DNA of 64,000 nt from a candidate division Zixibacteria bacterium HGW-Zixibacteria-1 (GTDB taxonomy: Bacteria > Zixibacteria > MSB-5A5 > GN15 > PGXB01), in contig PGXB01000010.1 in the NCBI GenBank assembly GCA_002838945.1, positions 89,038 through 153,037 on the forward strand. The letters run 5' to 3'. Position numbers and translations under genes: made by a program. Each line of letters begins with the position of its first letter. Position 1 is the first letter of the stretch. The notes beneath the pieces are model-generated. The model was not told where the DNA came from. It saw only the letters and a list, made by a program, of their open reading frames with translations, and did not search any database. Positions 45,907 to 55,345 of the stretch are shown one piece after another.

Positions 45907-46398
45907 CTATGCAAACATCTCTTCGGCTTCTTTTACTTTACGTTCGGCTTCGAGCCAGTCGCCCATATCATTGCCGTGCGAATATCCGCGCCGTTCATAC
46001 ATCGAATAGGCTACTTTTCTGACAAATGTCTCGACACGCCCGCTTCCGGTGTTTTCAGCAAGTTCAATCATGGCGACACCGCCGTTTTTGGTGTGAACCT
46101 GCAAGCCGATGTCGTTGCCATCGGGATCCTTCTCGACAATAATTTCTTCGGGGTCCTTGATTGAGAGAATCGGCTGGGCCACTTTTTCTGGGGAGGTCCA
46201 TCCGGCGTAGAACAATATTCCATCGATCAGCCGGCCCTTTTTCTCGACGGTCAAACCCATCAAGGGATATTCGCCGGAAAACTGAATATCGTTCTGATCC
46301 CTGTCGTTAAACCTGATGCTTGCCCCTCTCAACATGTTATCCGCCGAAAACTTGCGGCAGAACTTTCCCCATGTGTTGCGTTTTACTTCCTTTTTCAT
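45907..46398 (-). CDS. DUF5335-like protein with C-terminal DUF2934 motif
   Basis: About 163 residues. Start ATG 46398 follows AGGAGGATAAA. The C-terminal 'VRKVAYSMYERRGYSHG' then 'NDMGDWLEAERKVKEAEE' fits DUF2934 (AYxxYERRG...DWLEAE). The preceding beta-rich part (NDIQFSGEYPLMGLTVEK) resembles DUF5335. These small domains often occur in stress-related or symbiosis-island-type genes with no known activity. Confidence 0.7.
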   Translation of the reverse strand: MKKEVKRNTWGKFCRKFSADNMLRGASIRFNDRDQNDIQFSGEYPLMGLTVEKKGRLIDGILFYAGWTSPEKVAQPILSIKDPEEIIVEKDPDGNDIGLQVHTKNGGVAMIELAENTGSGRVETFVRKVAYSMYERRGYSHGNDMGDWLEAERKVKEAEEMFA

Positions 46399-46605
46399 TT
46401 TATCCTCCTGATACTCGACATCGAATTTATATTTTATAAATACCAAAGGTGCTCTGCAGTTTGATCAAACCTTAAATTACAATAACTTGTTTTTATTCAT
46501 ATATGCCAATAGATTATTACGAATTGATTCCGCGATTATTATACAATCGTTTGAATATTATTTTTCTACTATTATTTTCGACAAAAAATGCCCTGAAATA
46601 AGGCA

Positions 46606-47811
46606 TTAAGAGTCGATTTTTGTGGTCAGTTCGATAATCGGAGCCTCGGGCGGGCAGCCCAGACGGAAGGGGAACCAATGACCGATTCCGGATGATAAAT
46701 ACATCTGCGAGTTATTCTTGCGATATTGCCCCCATAAATACCGGTCGGTGAAGGCCGACCAGAGGCTGTGCCCGTTGATTCCGGCCTGGCCGCCATGAGT
46801 GTGCCCGGACAGGACCAGGTCAATGTCCTTTTCTGCCGCCGGGTCAAGCCCTTCCGGGCGATGCGACATTAAAACGGTGAAAGCTCCGGAAGGCCTGCCG
46901 ACAAGCCCTTTTTCCATGGAATCACCCAGAAAATCATGATTTAGCCCGTGAATTTTGACTGGATCGTCACATCCCGCCAGATATAATGTTGCGCCGTTGA
47001 TGTCTATGGTCTTGCCGGATGATCGGAGAAGCTCGATCGGGCCGCTTTCGAATGAATTGAGAACCTGGCTGATACCGCGGTAGTATTCATGATTGCCAAG
47101 CGAAGCATAAGAGCCAAAGCGCGGTTTAAGGCCATCCGCGATTTTGAGGGCATCGGGAAGGATTGTCAGATTGTCGGAAATGTCGCCGGTAAGCAGGACC
47201 AAATCAGGTTTGTATTCGGCGGCTTCCTCAAAAATTTCCTCATAATCTGACAGAAATTTGTAAATCCCAAGGTGCGAATCGCTTACATGCAAAATCCTGA
47301 AGCCCTCGAGTTGCGGCGGAAGATTTTCGAAGCTCATCGGCAAAGTATAAATATTGGTTTTTTGGAAAGAGCTGGCGATGCCGCCTCCACCGGTGGAAAG
47401 TGATATCAAAGGAATGGCCGCAGCGGCTCCCTTGAGAAAACTTCGGCGTTGAAGACTGATTTCATCCGATTTTTCAGCGGCTGACCGTTGTTTGCGCTTT
47501 TCCATCCGGGCCGATATCAGATTAAGCAGTCCCGAAAAAGGCAGGGCCATTATCAGGGCCAGCAGCGAAATCGCAATTAGAATAACCAGAATCGAGCCGA
47601 TTTTTGACATCCATATCGATTTTGCCTGATAGCCCATTCCCCAGACAATCGAACCGATCAACCCGATAACCGGAAGCAGGACAACGGTTATGCGGATGAA
47701 TTTCTTCTGCCACCAAGCCTTATTCAGGTACTTTAGCATCAGGATGTTGACAATGGTTAAAATAAGCAGGATTAAGATACCGAAGATGAAAGGTCCCAGA
47801 TTGTGAATCAT
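46606..47811 (-). CDS. Membrane metallophosphoesterase with internal Tat motif
   Basis: 401 residues. Three membrane segments in the first 100 residues are followed by a twin-arginine motif SLQRRSFLKG (Arg122-123) and a hydrophobic AAAAIPLISL stretch. The metallophosphoesterase domain shows SDSHLG, LTGDISDN, LGNHEYY, SHRPEG and SGHTHGG, the complete dimetal set. In YaeI-like relatives the Tat signal is N-terminal; here it lies after the membrane segments, implying that the catalytic domain is exported by a Tat-type signal-anchor inside the protein. The target phosphoester is unknown (UDP-diacylglucosamine-type hydrolases are relatives). Confidence 0.9.
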   Translation of the reverse strand: MIHNLGPFIFGILILLILTIVNILMLKYLNKAWWQKKFIRITVVLLPVIGLIGSIVWGMGYQAKSIWMSKIGSILVILIAISLLALIMALPFSGLLNLISARMEKRKQRSAAEKSDEISLQRRSFLKGAAAAIPLISLSTGGGGIASSFQKTNIYTLPMSFENLPPQLEGFRILHVSDSHLGIYKFLSDYEEIFEEAAEYKPDLVLLTGDISDNLTILPDALKIADGLKPRFGSYASLGNHEYYRGISQVLNSFESGPIELLRSSGKTIDINGATLYLAGCDDPVKIHGLNHDFLGDSMEKGLVGRPSGAFTVLMSHRPEGLDPAAEKDIDLVLSGHTHGGQAGINGHSLWSAFTDRYLWGQYRKNNSQMYLSSGIGHWFPFRLGCPPEAPIIELTTKIDS

Positions 47812-47974
47812 TATATTGTCTCTATATCAATAATAGTTTTGCACTTATAATCAGTTCATACGCCGCGTACACAGTCTTATAACGACAAAAACAACTATAC
47901 GTTTCCACATATTTAAAAAAGAGCTTGATTTTCTTCTGGTTTGCGGCGTAATTGTTTATTGTAAAAGACATAGA

Positions 47975-48053
47975 CCGTTGGGGGTGGCGCAAAGTTAACG
48001 CCTGAGATTATACCCCCTAACCTGATCCGGGTAATGCCGGCGTAGGGAAACGG
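47975..48053 (+). ncRNA. TPP (thiamine pyrophosphate) riboswitch
   Basis: The P1 arms CCGTT/AACGG close a TPP (THI) element with the conserved CTGAGA, CCTGATCCGGGTAATGCC and GTAGGGAAAC blocks in the correct order, all at high similarity to the family consensus. It is 80 bases upstream of a TonB-dependent receptor gene and is followed by an intrinsic terminator (48079-48115). TPP binding therefore probably causes premature termination. Confidence 0.97.
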
Positions 48054-48078
48054 GCCGAATCATATCAGATTCCAAACG

Positions 48079-48115
48079 TCCACTGTGCCGGTTCTGTGCG
48101 GCAGGTGGATTTTTT
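48079..48115 (+). terminator. Intrinsic terminator of the TPP riboswitch
   Basis: TCCAC-TG-TGCCG, loop, CGGCA-G-GTGGA followed by TTTTTT lies between the aptamer and the ATG at 48134. It is the expression platform expected for transcription-level control. Confidence 0.88.
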
Positions 48116-48133
48116 AGTAGATGGGAGTCCGAT

Positions 48134-50587
48134 ATGAAAAAGATGTTAATGATATTACTCCTGACGCTTTTCCCCGCCGCCTCCGCTTTGTTCGCCGCGG
48201 TTATTGATGGGAGAGTGCTTGATCGCGACGGACGACCGATCGAGGGCGTGAATATTCAAACCAATATATCATCGCTTCATTCCCGAACCGACCAAAGCGG
48301 CCTGTTCACACTCAATATCGGCGATCAGATGCCGGAGCATCTGACTTTCAGTCATGTCAGCTATCAGCCGTTTATGATTCAGTTGAAGAGCGGCATGAAG
48401 ACAACCGGTCTGGAAATCATCCTCGATCAGGCGGTATATCCCGGCCAGAAAATCAAGGTGACGGCGATGCGCGCCGAGGCCGGGCTGACCCCGGTGGCTT
48501 TCGCGGATTTCACCGATGAGGATGTCGAACGGGAATATACGGTTCAGGATTTTCCCAAATTGCTGGAAACGACGCCCAATATGTACTCATATTTCTACAC
48601 GGGCGGGAGCACCGGGGCCTCGGATTACAAGATTCGTGGTTTCGATTCGCAGAGAATCGGGACGTACATCAACGGCATTCCACTCAATGATCCCGAGGAT
48701 AGGTTCACATACTTCTATGATATGGCCGACTTCGCCGCGGATGTCGAGGATATCCAGGTGCAGCGCGGTGTGGGCAATTCGCTTTATGGCGATGCCACTT
48801 TCGGCGGTTCGATCAATATTGCTTCGGCGGGGCTCGAACGAGTGCGAAAAGTCTCGGTCAGCTCAGGATACGGACAGTACTTCTATAATGGAGATCATAT
48901 TTCGGATACCCGCAAGCAGGCGGTGGAGTTTTCATCGGGGTTGATCGACGGCCGCTGGTCGCTGGCCGGAAGGTACTCCAAACTTTACAGCGGCGGTTTT
49001 CGTGAGCATGCCTGGTACGACGGTTATGCTTATTTCCTGTCGCTGTCCAGGCTCGACCCTAACATGACCACCATCGTCAACATCTATGGCGGGCCGATGC
49101 AGGCACATCTTGCTTTCAATGGAATCGACCGTGCCACCGAAGCGGCCAACCGGCGCACCAACTGGGATGCGTACACCAACGAGATTGACGATTTCAGTCA
49201 GCCGCACTATGAATTGCATAATACATACAAGCTCAATGATTACACGACCCTGAAAAATACTTTGTACTATATCCGGGGCGAAGGGTACTATGAGCAGTAC
49301 AAATCGGGCCGTGACATATTCGAATACAACATTCCGGCTTCATCGTTGATCGACCCTGAAATGAGCGAAATCGATTTGGTGCGGCAGAAATGGGTGACCA
49401 AGAACCAGTATGGCTGGAACCCCAGCCTGGACTGGGATCATGCCAACGGCACTGCCGTTTTCGGCGGCGCCTTCTACTATTTCGATTCGGAGCACTGGGG
49501 GCAGGTGATTTGGGCCGAGAATCTTTCGAGCCGTCTCGATCCGCGTCATCGGTACTATGAATATTTCGGCAGGAAATTATCGGCCTCGGTGTACGGGCTC
49601 GAATACTACTCCCTCACCGATAAGATCAAGCTGATGGGCAATCTTCAATTCCGGTTTCTGCGATATGATTTTGATCAGACCAGGCTGGGGGCATTGCCGG
49701 GGTACCAGTACGATATCAACTGGACCTTCATCTCGCCCCGCACCGGAATTACATACCAGCCCAATGTAAACAGCGATATTCATTTCAGCTTTGCGATGGC
49801 CTCGCGCGAACCGACCGATGTAACCATATATGATGCCGAAGAAGTCACCGCCTTCCCGAATCTGGCCGTTGAAAGCTATAATGTAAATCTTTCCGGCGAC
49901 ACGCTATATACCTTCGGCGATCCGACAATCGATCCGGAGCGGGTTTACAACTTCGAGCTGGGCGGCAATATCAAGAACGACCGCTATAAAGCCGGCTTGA
50001 ACTTTTACTGGATGGAATTCAGGAATGAAATAATTCAGGATGGAGAGCTTGACGATGACGGCCGGCCGCGATTGGGCAATGCCGAGCGCTCGGTGCATGC
50101 CGGGGTGGAGTTCGACGGGAAATTCACCTATGATAAACATGTTTCACTCTCGGGCAATTTTTCATACAGCTACAATCGCCTCAAAGAGTATCTTGTTTAC
50201 AAGGGGGCCGACAGTACAATCGATTACTCCGGCAATCCGACCGCCGGTTTCCCGGATTATATCGGCAACCTGATGATCGACTACAATAAGTCGCCGTTCA
50301 GACTGTCATATCAGTTGCGAGCAGTCGGGAAGCAGTACGTCGAAAACGGGAAGAACGAAGAACTGGCTATCGGCAGTTTTATGATATCGGCGATATCCGG
50401 ATCGGTCTCACTGGGAAATATTACCGGGTTTGGTCGCTTAGTATTGTCGGTCCGGATCGATAATCTTTTCAACGCCAAATACGAGCAGGCCGGTTATGCC
50501 TATGAATGGGACGGCGCTTGGTACGGTGAGTATTATCCGGCGGCGGAACGGAATTTCTTTGCGCAGATTAAGTGGGAATTTGAATAG
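48134..50587 (+). CDS. TonB-dependent outer-membrane receptor, probably for thiamine-type ligands
   Basis: 817 residues. A signal peptide (MLMILLLTLFPAASALFAAV), a CarboxypepD_reg-like domain (about 22-110), the plug domain (PKLLETTPNMYSYFYTGG; KIRGFDSQRIGTYINGIPLN; VQRGVGNSLYGDATFGG) and a C-terminal barrel ending in IKWEFE. Outer-membrane receptors under TPP-riboswitch control are known in Bacteroidetes (Omr1 type) for thiamine uptake. Substrate specificity here follows from the riboswitch, not from the protein. The following symporter gene starts 18 bases later, so the two are co-transcribed. Confidence 0.93.
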   Translation: MKKMLMILLLTLFPAASALFAAVIDGRVLDRDGRPIEGVNIQTNISSLHSRTDQSGLFTLNIGDQMPEHLTFSHVSYQPFMIQLKSGMKTTGLEIILDQAVYPGQKIKVTAMRAEAGLTPVAFADFTDEDVEREYTVQDFPKLLETTPNMYSYFYTGGSTGASDYKIRGFDSQRIGTYINGIPLNDPEDRFTYFYDMADFAADVEDIQVQRGVGNSLYGDATFGGSINIASAGLERVRKVSVSSGYGQYFYNGDHISDTRKQAVEFSSGLIDGRWSLAGRYSKLYSGGFREHAWYDGYAYFLSLSRLDPNMTTIVNIYGGPMQAHLAFNGIDRATEAANRRTNWDAYTNEIDDFSQPHYELHNTYKLNDYTTLKNTLYYIRGEGYYEQYKSGRDIFEYNIPASSLIDPEMSEIDLVRQKWVTKNQYGWNPSLDWDHANGTAVFGGAFYYFDSEHWGQVIWAENLSSRLDPRHRYYEYFGRKLSASVYGLEYYSLTDKIKLMGNLQFRFLRYDFDQTRLGALPGYQYDINWTFISPRTGITYQPNVNSDIHFSFAMASREPTDVTIYDAEEVTAFPNLAVESYNVNLSGDTLYTFGDPTIDPERVYNFELGGNIKNDRYKAGLNFYWMEFRNEIIQDGELDDDGRPRLGNAERSVHAGVEFDGKFTYDKHVSLSGNFSYSYNRLKEYLVYKGADSTIDYSGNPTAGFPDYIGNLMIDYNKSPFRLSYQLRAVGKQYVENGKNEELAIGSFMISAISGSVSLGNITGFGRLVLSVRIDNLFNAKYEQAGYAYEWDGAWYGEYYPAAERNFFAQIKWEFE

Positions 50588-50604
50588 AACGGACACGGTA
50601 ATTA

Positions 50605-51999
50605 TTGGCGACGATTGATTACATCATAATTCTGGTCTATCTGGCGGCACTGATCGTTATCGGGTTCACCCGCCGCTCCGGCCGGGAAGAATCCGCGGCC
50701 GGGTTTATTCTGGGCGGGCGGATGCTGACCCTTCCGGCTTTCGTGGCGACGCTTGTCTCCACCTGGTATGGCGGCATTCTGGGTGTGGGTGAGTACTCCT
50801 TCCGGTTCGGTATCTCAAACTGGCTTGTTTTCGGCGTACCTTATTATATTGCCGCTTTGGTGTTTGCCTTATTTCTGGCCAAAAAAGCCAGAAGGGCCGA
50901 GATTCTTACTATCCCCGATCGGCTCGAGTCGGTTTATGGCCGCGGCACGGCGGTGGTCGGATCGGCCATACTTTTCTTTATGACATTGCCCGGGGCCTAC
51001 ATCCTGATGCTGGCGGTATTGATCGAATTTCTATTCGGCTGGCCGCTCTGGGTGGGCGCGGTGGTCGGAACGTTGTTCTCCCTGTTTTATGTTCACCTGG
51101 GCGGTTTTCGATCGGTCGTCCGAACCGACATGCTTCAATTTGTTTTGATGTTCCTCGGTTTTATCACCTTATTCATAGTCCTCGTTGCCCGTTATGGCGG
51201 CCCCGCTTTTATTATCCAATCGGTGCCGCCGGAAAATCTTACCTGGCACGGCGGCAACGGCGCCGCATATATCGCCGTATGGTATGTTATCGCGCTGGCA
51301 ACACTTATCGAGCCGGCTTTTTATCAGCGCTGTTATGCGGCCAAAACAGAAGCGGTCGCCAAAAAAGGTATTCTGATTTCCATTTTATTCTGGATTGCCT
51401 TTGATTTTCTGACCACTTCCTGCGGCCTTTATGCCCGGGCGCTTCTCCCCGGCCTGGCCAACCCGATCAGTTCCTACCCGTCACTGGCCGCCCTTGTCCT
51501 TCCGGCCGGGCTTCTGGGGCTGTTTGCGCTGGCGTTATTGGCGACCGTGATGTCAACCGTCGATTCATATTCTTTCCTGGCCGCATCGACCTTTGGCCGC
51601 GACATAATCTGGCGCCTGTTTAAATTACCGGAGAGCAGGATTACTTTCTATACCCGCGTCGGGCTGTTTTTATCGGCCCTGTTGGCGCTGATGGCGGCGC
51701 TTTATTTTGATTCGATTGTGACTATCTGGCACCATTTCGGCTCGGTCGGAACCCCGGCTCTGCTGGTTCCGCTGTTCTCTGCTTTCAACGGCAAACGCCG
51801 GATGCCGCCCAAGATCGCCTTGATTTCGGTGGTTCTGTCGGGCGGATTGTCGCTGGTCTGGCTGCTGTCGGAAAATTTCGGCTCAACCGGCGACTACTGG
51901 CTCGGAATTCAACCCATTTTCCCCGGCCTGATTATTTCGATTTTAATATTCCTGTTCGGAAGCAAAAAAGAGATACTATCGTCTAAATCGTCTTCTTAG
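50605..51999 (+). CDS. Sodium:solute symporter (SSS family), probable thiamine/HMP transporter
   Basis: 464 residues with about 12-13 membrane segments. It starts with TTG 50605, 18 bases after the receptor stop. SSS features include WYGGILGVGEYSFRFGISNW and the conserved TSCGLYARALLP region. SSS-type transporters under TPP riboswitches have been predicted as thiamine-precursor (HMP) permeases (ThiV type). The receptor plus symporter pair suggests import across both membranes. The last residues (SSKSSS) overlap the end of the convergent gene by 24 bases. Confidence 0.9.
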   Translation: MATIDYIIILVYLAALIVIGFTRRSGREESAAGFILGGRMLTLPAFVATLVSTWYGGILGVGEYSFRFGISNWLVFGVPYYIAALVFALFLAKKARRAEILTIPDRLESVYGRGTAVVGSAILFFMTLPGAYILMLAVLIEFLFGWPLWVGAVVGTLFSLFYVHLGGFRSVVRTDMLQFVLMFLGFITLFIVLVARYGGPAFIIQSVPPENLTWHGGNGAAYIAVWYVIALATLIEPAFYQRCYAAKTEAVAKKGILISILFWIAFDFLTTSCGLYARALLPGLANPISSYPSLAALVLPAGLLGLFALALLATVMSTVDSYSFLAASTFGRDIIWRLFKLPESRITFYTRVGLFLSALLALMAALYFDSIVTIWHHFGSVGTPALLVPLFSAFNGKRRMPPKIALISVVLSGGLSLVWLLSENFGSTGDYWLGIQPIFPGLIISILIFLFGSKKEILSSKSSS

Positions 52000-53433
52000 T
52001 GCGAGTAAGAATAGGGATAATAAAACAGTCAAAAATATTTTTTGAAAAATACTAATAACATCTGTGTAAATTGAAGCCGATGATAAATCGCTTATTTTAT
52101 AGAAGGTCATATTAGCCAAAGAATAAATTAGGACACATAAATAATTATTGCAGCCATTAATACCCGACTTCACAAATAAGAGACTTGATACAAGAGAGAG
52201 GGCAACAAGCCATATTAATGGCTTAATATAACTTTCACCATAATTTGAAAATAATTTATATAATGCAATAAAAGAAAAAAGTTCCCTGCGTAACCACCTT
52301 AAAGGTTTCAACTTGTTTTCAATCTGGTTTCTCCTCGCTTCCATTTCTCTATAATGCCAATCGCTAGCCGTATCATAATCTCGTTTTTCTTCACAATTTT
52401 TTTTGAGCTGCACGTAAAGGCGTCTTAATTCGGCATTGTTAATAATTAAGGGCTCAGTCAATTCATTCCACAGAATATTCCTATTATTTTTTTTGGGCCA
52501 AATTGGATTGATAAAATAGATCTTTTCAATAATAGAATTCTCAAAAGTAGTTTTAGTTAAGTCGGCGTCTAAGAATTTTGCGCTCTTCATTTGATCAAAA
52601 TTAATATTGTCATAAAATAAATATGGAACATAGCTGTATTCTTGTTTCCAATTAGCAAATTGAAAATTTCCTGAAAAAATGATACCGCTTAATATCAATC
52701 TATCAAGATTGCCAAGAATCATATGAAAGACATTGAATACTTGATTGTCTTTGGCCCATAATCCTATTGAAAAATCACTGGATTCTATTGTCGCACTGTT
52801 AAAGTCAATCTCTTTAGCTGAAAAATAAGAAGATGCAAATGGCCTTTGATCACAAGCCCATTTTAATTGGGATAAATCAATTCTATCCAAATCCAAAAAT
52901 GCGCAGTGATCAAATATTCGGGAATGATGATTTTCATTAAACTCCGCATTAAAAAAGGATAAATTTTTTCCATTAAACTGGCATAATTTAAAATAAGTAT
53001 TTAGAAATTTCGCAGAACTAAAGTCAGCATCAAAAAAATGGCATTTATCAAAAATACAATTGAAAAATTTGCTGTAGCAAAACATTACCTGGCGATTTTG
53101 AAAAATATCACCTTCCAATGTGACGCCTTTTGGGAATGTCATATCGTTCATATATATTATGTCTGCCCTGGTCTCATCAACATAGCGCTTAAGGGCTGCG
53201 ACAAAATCCTTTGGTGAATTATGTAAAGATGTGGAATGTATATCACAGTAACCATGTGGCATAGGTTTTCTGCCACAGATTTCGCCATTAGATAATCTAT
53301 GAGGGCAGGCATCCGACATAAAATAAGAATAGTCTTCTTTTCTCAAAAAGTCCATAAGTATTTCTGGTGTGGTATATCCAAGATTATTAGTAAAAACTTC
53401 GCTAACCTTAGGGTTTCGGTTTGAATGCGACAC
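51976..53433 (-). CDS. Pentapeptide-repeat protein with Cys/His motif and channel-like C-terminus
   Basis: 485 residues, clearly AT-richer than its surroundings. It starts with GTG; AAGGAG precedes it at 6 bases. Near the N-terminus six Cys/His residues (C43, H45, C53, H60, C63, H66) could bind zinc. A central pentapeptide-repeat region (FFDADFSSAKFLNTYFKLCQ; DADLTKTTFENS) is followed by a basic linker and two C-terminal hydrophobic segments separated by SLANMTFYKISD, resembling a pore-loop ion-channel module, ending LLSLFLLALRRRFRR. A horizontally acquired origin is suggested by composition. Function unknown. Confidence 0.8.
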   Translation of the reverse strand: MSHSNRNPKVSEVFTNNLGYTTPEILMDFLRKEDYSYFMSDACPHRLSNGEICGRKPMPHGYCDIHSTSLHNSPKDFVAALKRYVDETRADIIYMNDMTFPKGVTLEGDIFQNRQVMFCYSKFFNCIFDKCHFFDADFSSAKFLNTYFKLCQFNGKNLSFFNAEFNENHHSRIFDHCAFLDLDRIDLSQLKWACDQRPFASSYFSAKEIDFNSATIESSDFSIGLWAKDNQVFNVFHMILGNLDRLILSGIIFSGNFQFANWKQEYSYVPYLFYDNINFDQMKSAKFLDADLTKTTFENSIIEKIYFINPIWPKKNNRNILWNELTEPLIINNAELRRLYVQLKKNCEEKRDYDTASDWHYREMEARRNQIENKLKPLRWLRRELFSFIALYKLFSNYGESYIKPLIWLVALSLVSSLLFVKSGINGCNNYLCVLIYSLANMTFYKISDLSSASIYTDVISIFQKIFLTVLLSLFLLALRRRFRR

Positions 53434-53592
53434 CCAACTCCTTGAGTATTAATAAAATAACCTATGATTTTACTGTCAGATAGTTATGGCTTGTAAATTA
53501 TCTATTTGTTCTTTATTTTAACTTTTTAATTACGTTCCTTAGGCAATACAGGCAAAGAAGTAGGGGAAATAATAATTATTAACGGTGGCAAT

Positions 53593-54765
53593 ATGATTGA
53601 TATCGAAAAAATCCAGCGGTTTCTGAAAGATGAAAAACTCGACGGCTGGCTGATGGCCGATTTCCACGCGCGCAACAGTATTGCCGTCGAATTTCTCAGC
53701 CTGACGGTGCACCTGACCCGCCGGGCCTTTTATTTTATACCGGTCGATGGCGAGCCGGTCATGATCGTGCACAATATCGAAAAGGACCGCTTTCTGCATC
53801 TTCCCGGAATCAGAAGGTATTTCTCATCATACAAGCATCTGGAAACGTACCTGGCCGAAACGCTTAAGGGTCACAAAAGGATCGCCATGGAATATTCGCC
53901 CAACGGGCGGCTGCCGTATATCGGGCTGGTCGATGCTGGCACCATCGAGCTGGTTCGATCGACCGGCGTCGAGATTGTCCCATCGGCCGATATCGTGTCT
54001 TATTTTCAGGCGCGGATGACTTCGGAGCAGGTGCAAATGCACCGGAAGGCGTCCGACCTGGTGATGCGGATCAAGGATGATGCTTTCAAGTTCATCGGCG
54101 ACTCGCTAAGGCACAAGCAGTTTGTCAACGAGCGGATGGTGGTGCTTCATATATTGCGCCGTTTCGAGGAGTACGGCATGACGGCCGACTTTCCCCCGTG
54201 CGTGGCTATCGATACCAACATCGTCAACCCGCATTATGAACCGAGCGAGGACAGGTCCTCGCCGATTGTCAAAGGCAACCTGGTGCTGATCGATATGTGG
54301 GCCAAACTGAAAACGCCGCACTCGGTTTATGCCGATATTACCTGGATGGCCTATGCCGGCGAGGAAGTACCCAAAGAGTACAGCGAAATATTTTCGGTTG
54401 TCACCTTTGCCCGCGATAAGGCGATTAATTTCATCCGGCAGAAAATGCTCGAAGGGCCGGTTTTCGGTTATGAAGTCGATGATGCCTGCCGCAGTGTTAT
54501 TCGAGAAGCCGGCTACGGCGATAATTTTTTCCACCGCACCGGACATTCGATACTTGACAGCGTGCATGGCCCCGGCCCCAATATCGACAACCTTGAGACC
54601 GAGGACCGGCGGCGGCTGCTTCCGGGACATCTTTTCTCGATCGAGCCGGGAATATACTTGGACAAATTCGGGGTCAGGACGGAAATTAACTGCATGCTGA
54701 CCGAGTCGGGCCCGGAAGTTACCACCCTTCCGATGCAAACCGAAATTTTACCGCTGATACGATAA
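53593..54765 (+). CDS. M24-family aminopeptidase (Xaa-Pro peptidase type)
   Basis: 390 residues. It has an N-terminal creatinase-like domain and a C-terminal pita-bread fold with the five metal ligands visible in IDMWAK (D), SVYADITWMAY (D), HRTGHSIL (H), SIEPGIYL (E) and RTEINCML (E). It resembles Xaa-Pro dipeptidase/aminopeptidase-type enzymes. No signal peptide, so cytoplasmic. The Nudix gene follows after 10 bases, likely an operon. Confidence 0.9.
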   Translation: MIDIEKIQRFLKDEKLDGWLMADFHARNSIAVEFLSLTVHLTRRAFYFIPVDGEPVMIVHNIEKDRFLHLPGIRRYFSSYKHLETYLAETLKGHKRIAMEYSPNGRLPYIGLVDAGTIELVRSTGVEIVPSADIVSYFQARMTSEQVQMHRKASDLVMRIKDDAFKFIGDSLRHKQFVNERMVVLHILRRFEEYGMTADFPPCVAIDTNIVNPHYEPSEDRSSPIVKGNLVLIDMWAKLKTPHSVYADITWMAYAGEEVPKEYSEIFSVVTFARDKAINFIRQKMLEGPVFGYEVDDACRSVIREAGYGDNFFHRTGHSILDSVHGPGPNIDNLETEDRRRLLPGHLFSIEPGIYLDKFGVRTEINCMLTESGPEVTTLPMQTEILPLIR

Positions 54766-54775
54766 AATATGTAAT

Positions 54776-55327
54776 ATGTATTTTACTCCGCGAATGATTC
54801 AGATCGTGGCCGATCAGTACGGCTACCCGCCCGTGCTGGCCATGAATGTGCCGGTCAGCCAGGATGAGTATGATTTTATTCGGTCAACGCAGTCATACGG
54901 GCGATGCCATGATATCACGATGTACATCTTCAAGGGCAGTCAGGTCATTGTCAATTCGAAACATCATTACCCGGACGGTCTCTACCGGGCGCCTTCGGGC
55001 GGGTTGAAACCGGGCGAGGATTTCCTCGAAGGGGTGTACCGCGAAGCCTATGAAGAAACCGGGTGCAAGATCGAATTGCAGAAATATATTCTTCAGATCA
55101 ATGCTTATTTTTCAAGCGGTAAGAAGTCGATTCCATGGCGGACACACATTTTCACGGCCAATTATAAGTCGGGTAAAATCAGGCCGGTCGATATTCGCGA
55201 GATCCGCGAGGCCAAACTGGCCGATTTATCCGAATTCGAAGAGTATAAGAAAATAATCAGGACATTGGAATCGGGCGGGTTATCATACCGCGCCCGCCTT
55301 CACGACGAAGTGCTGCGGTTTTTGTAG
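54776..55327 (+). CDS. Nudix hydrolase
   Basis: 183 residues. The Nudix box is complete: GGLKPGEDFLEGVYREAYEE followed by TGC (GX5EX7REUXEEXGU). The preceding YRAPSGG and following strands are typical. The substrate (nucleoside diphosphate-X) cannot be told from sequence. It lies 10 bases after the M24 peptidase gene. Confidence 0.93.
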   Translation: MYFTPRMIQIVADQYGYPPVLAMNVPVSQDEYDFIRSTQSYGRCHDITMYIFKGSQVIVNSKHHYPDGLYRAPSGGLKPGEDFLEGVYREAYEETGCKIELQKYILQINAYFSSGKKSIPWRTHIFTANYKSGKIRPVDIREIREAKLADLSEFEEYKKIIRTLESGGLSYRARLHDEVLRFL

Positions 55328-55345
55328 ATTTATCGAGACAGGTAC

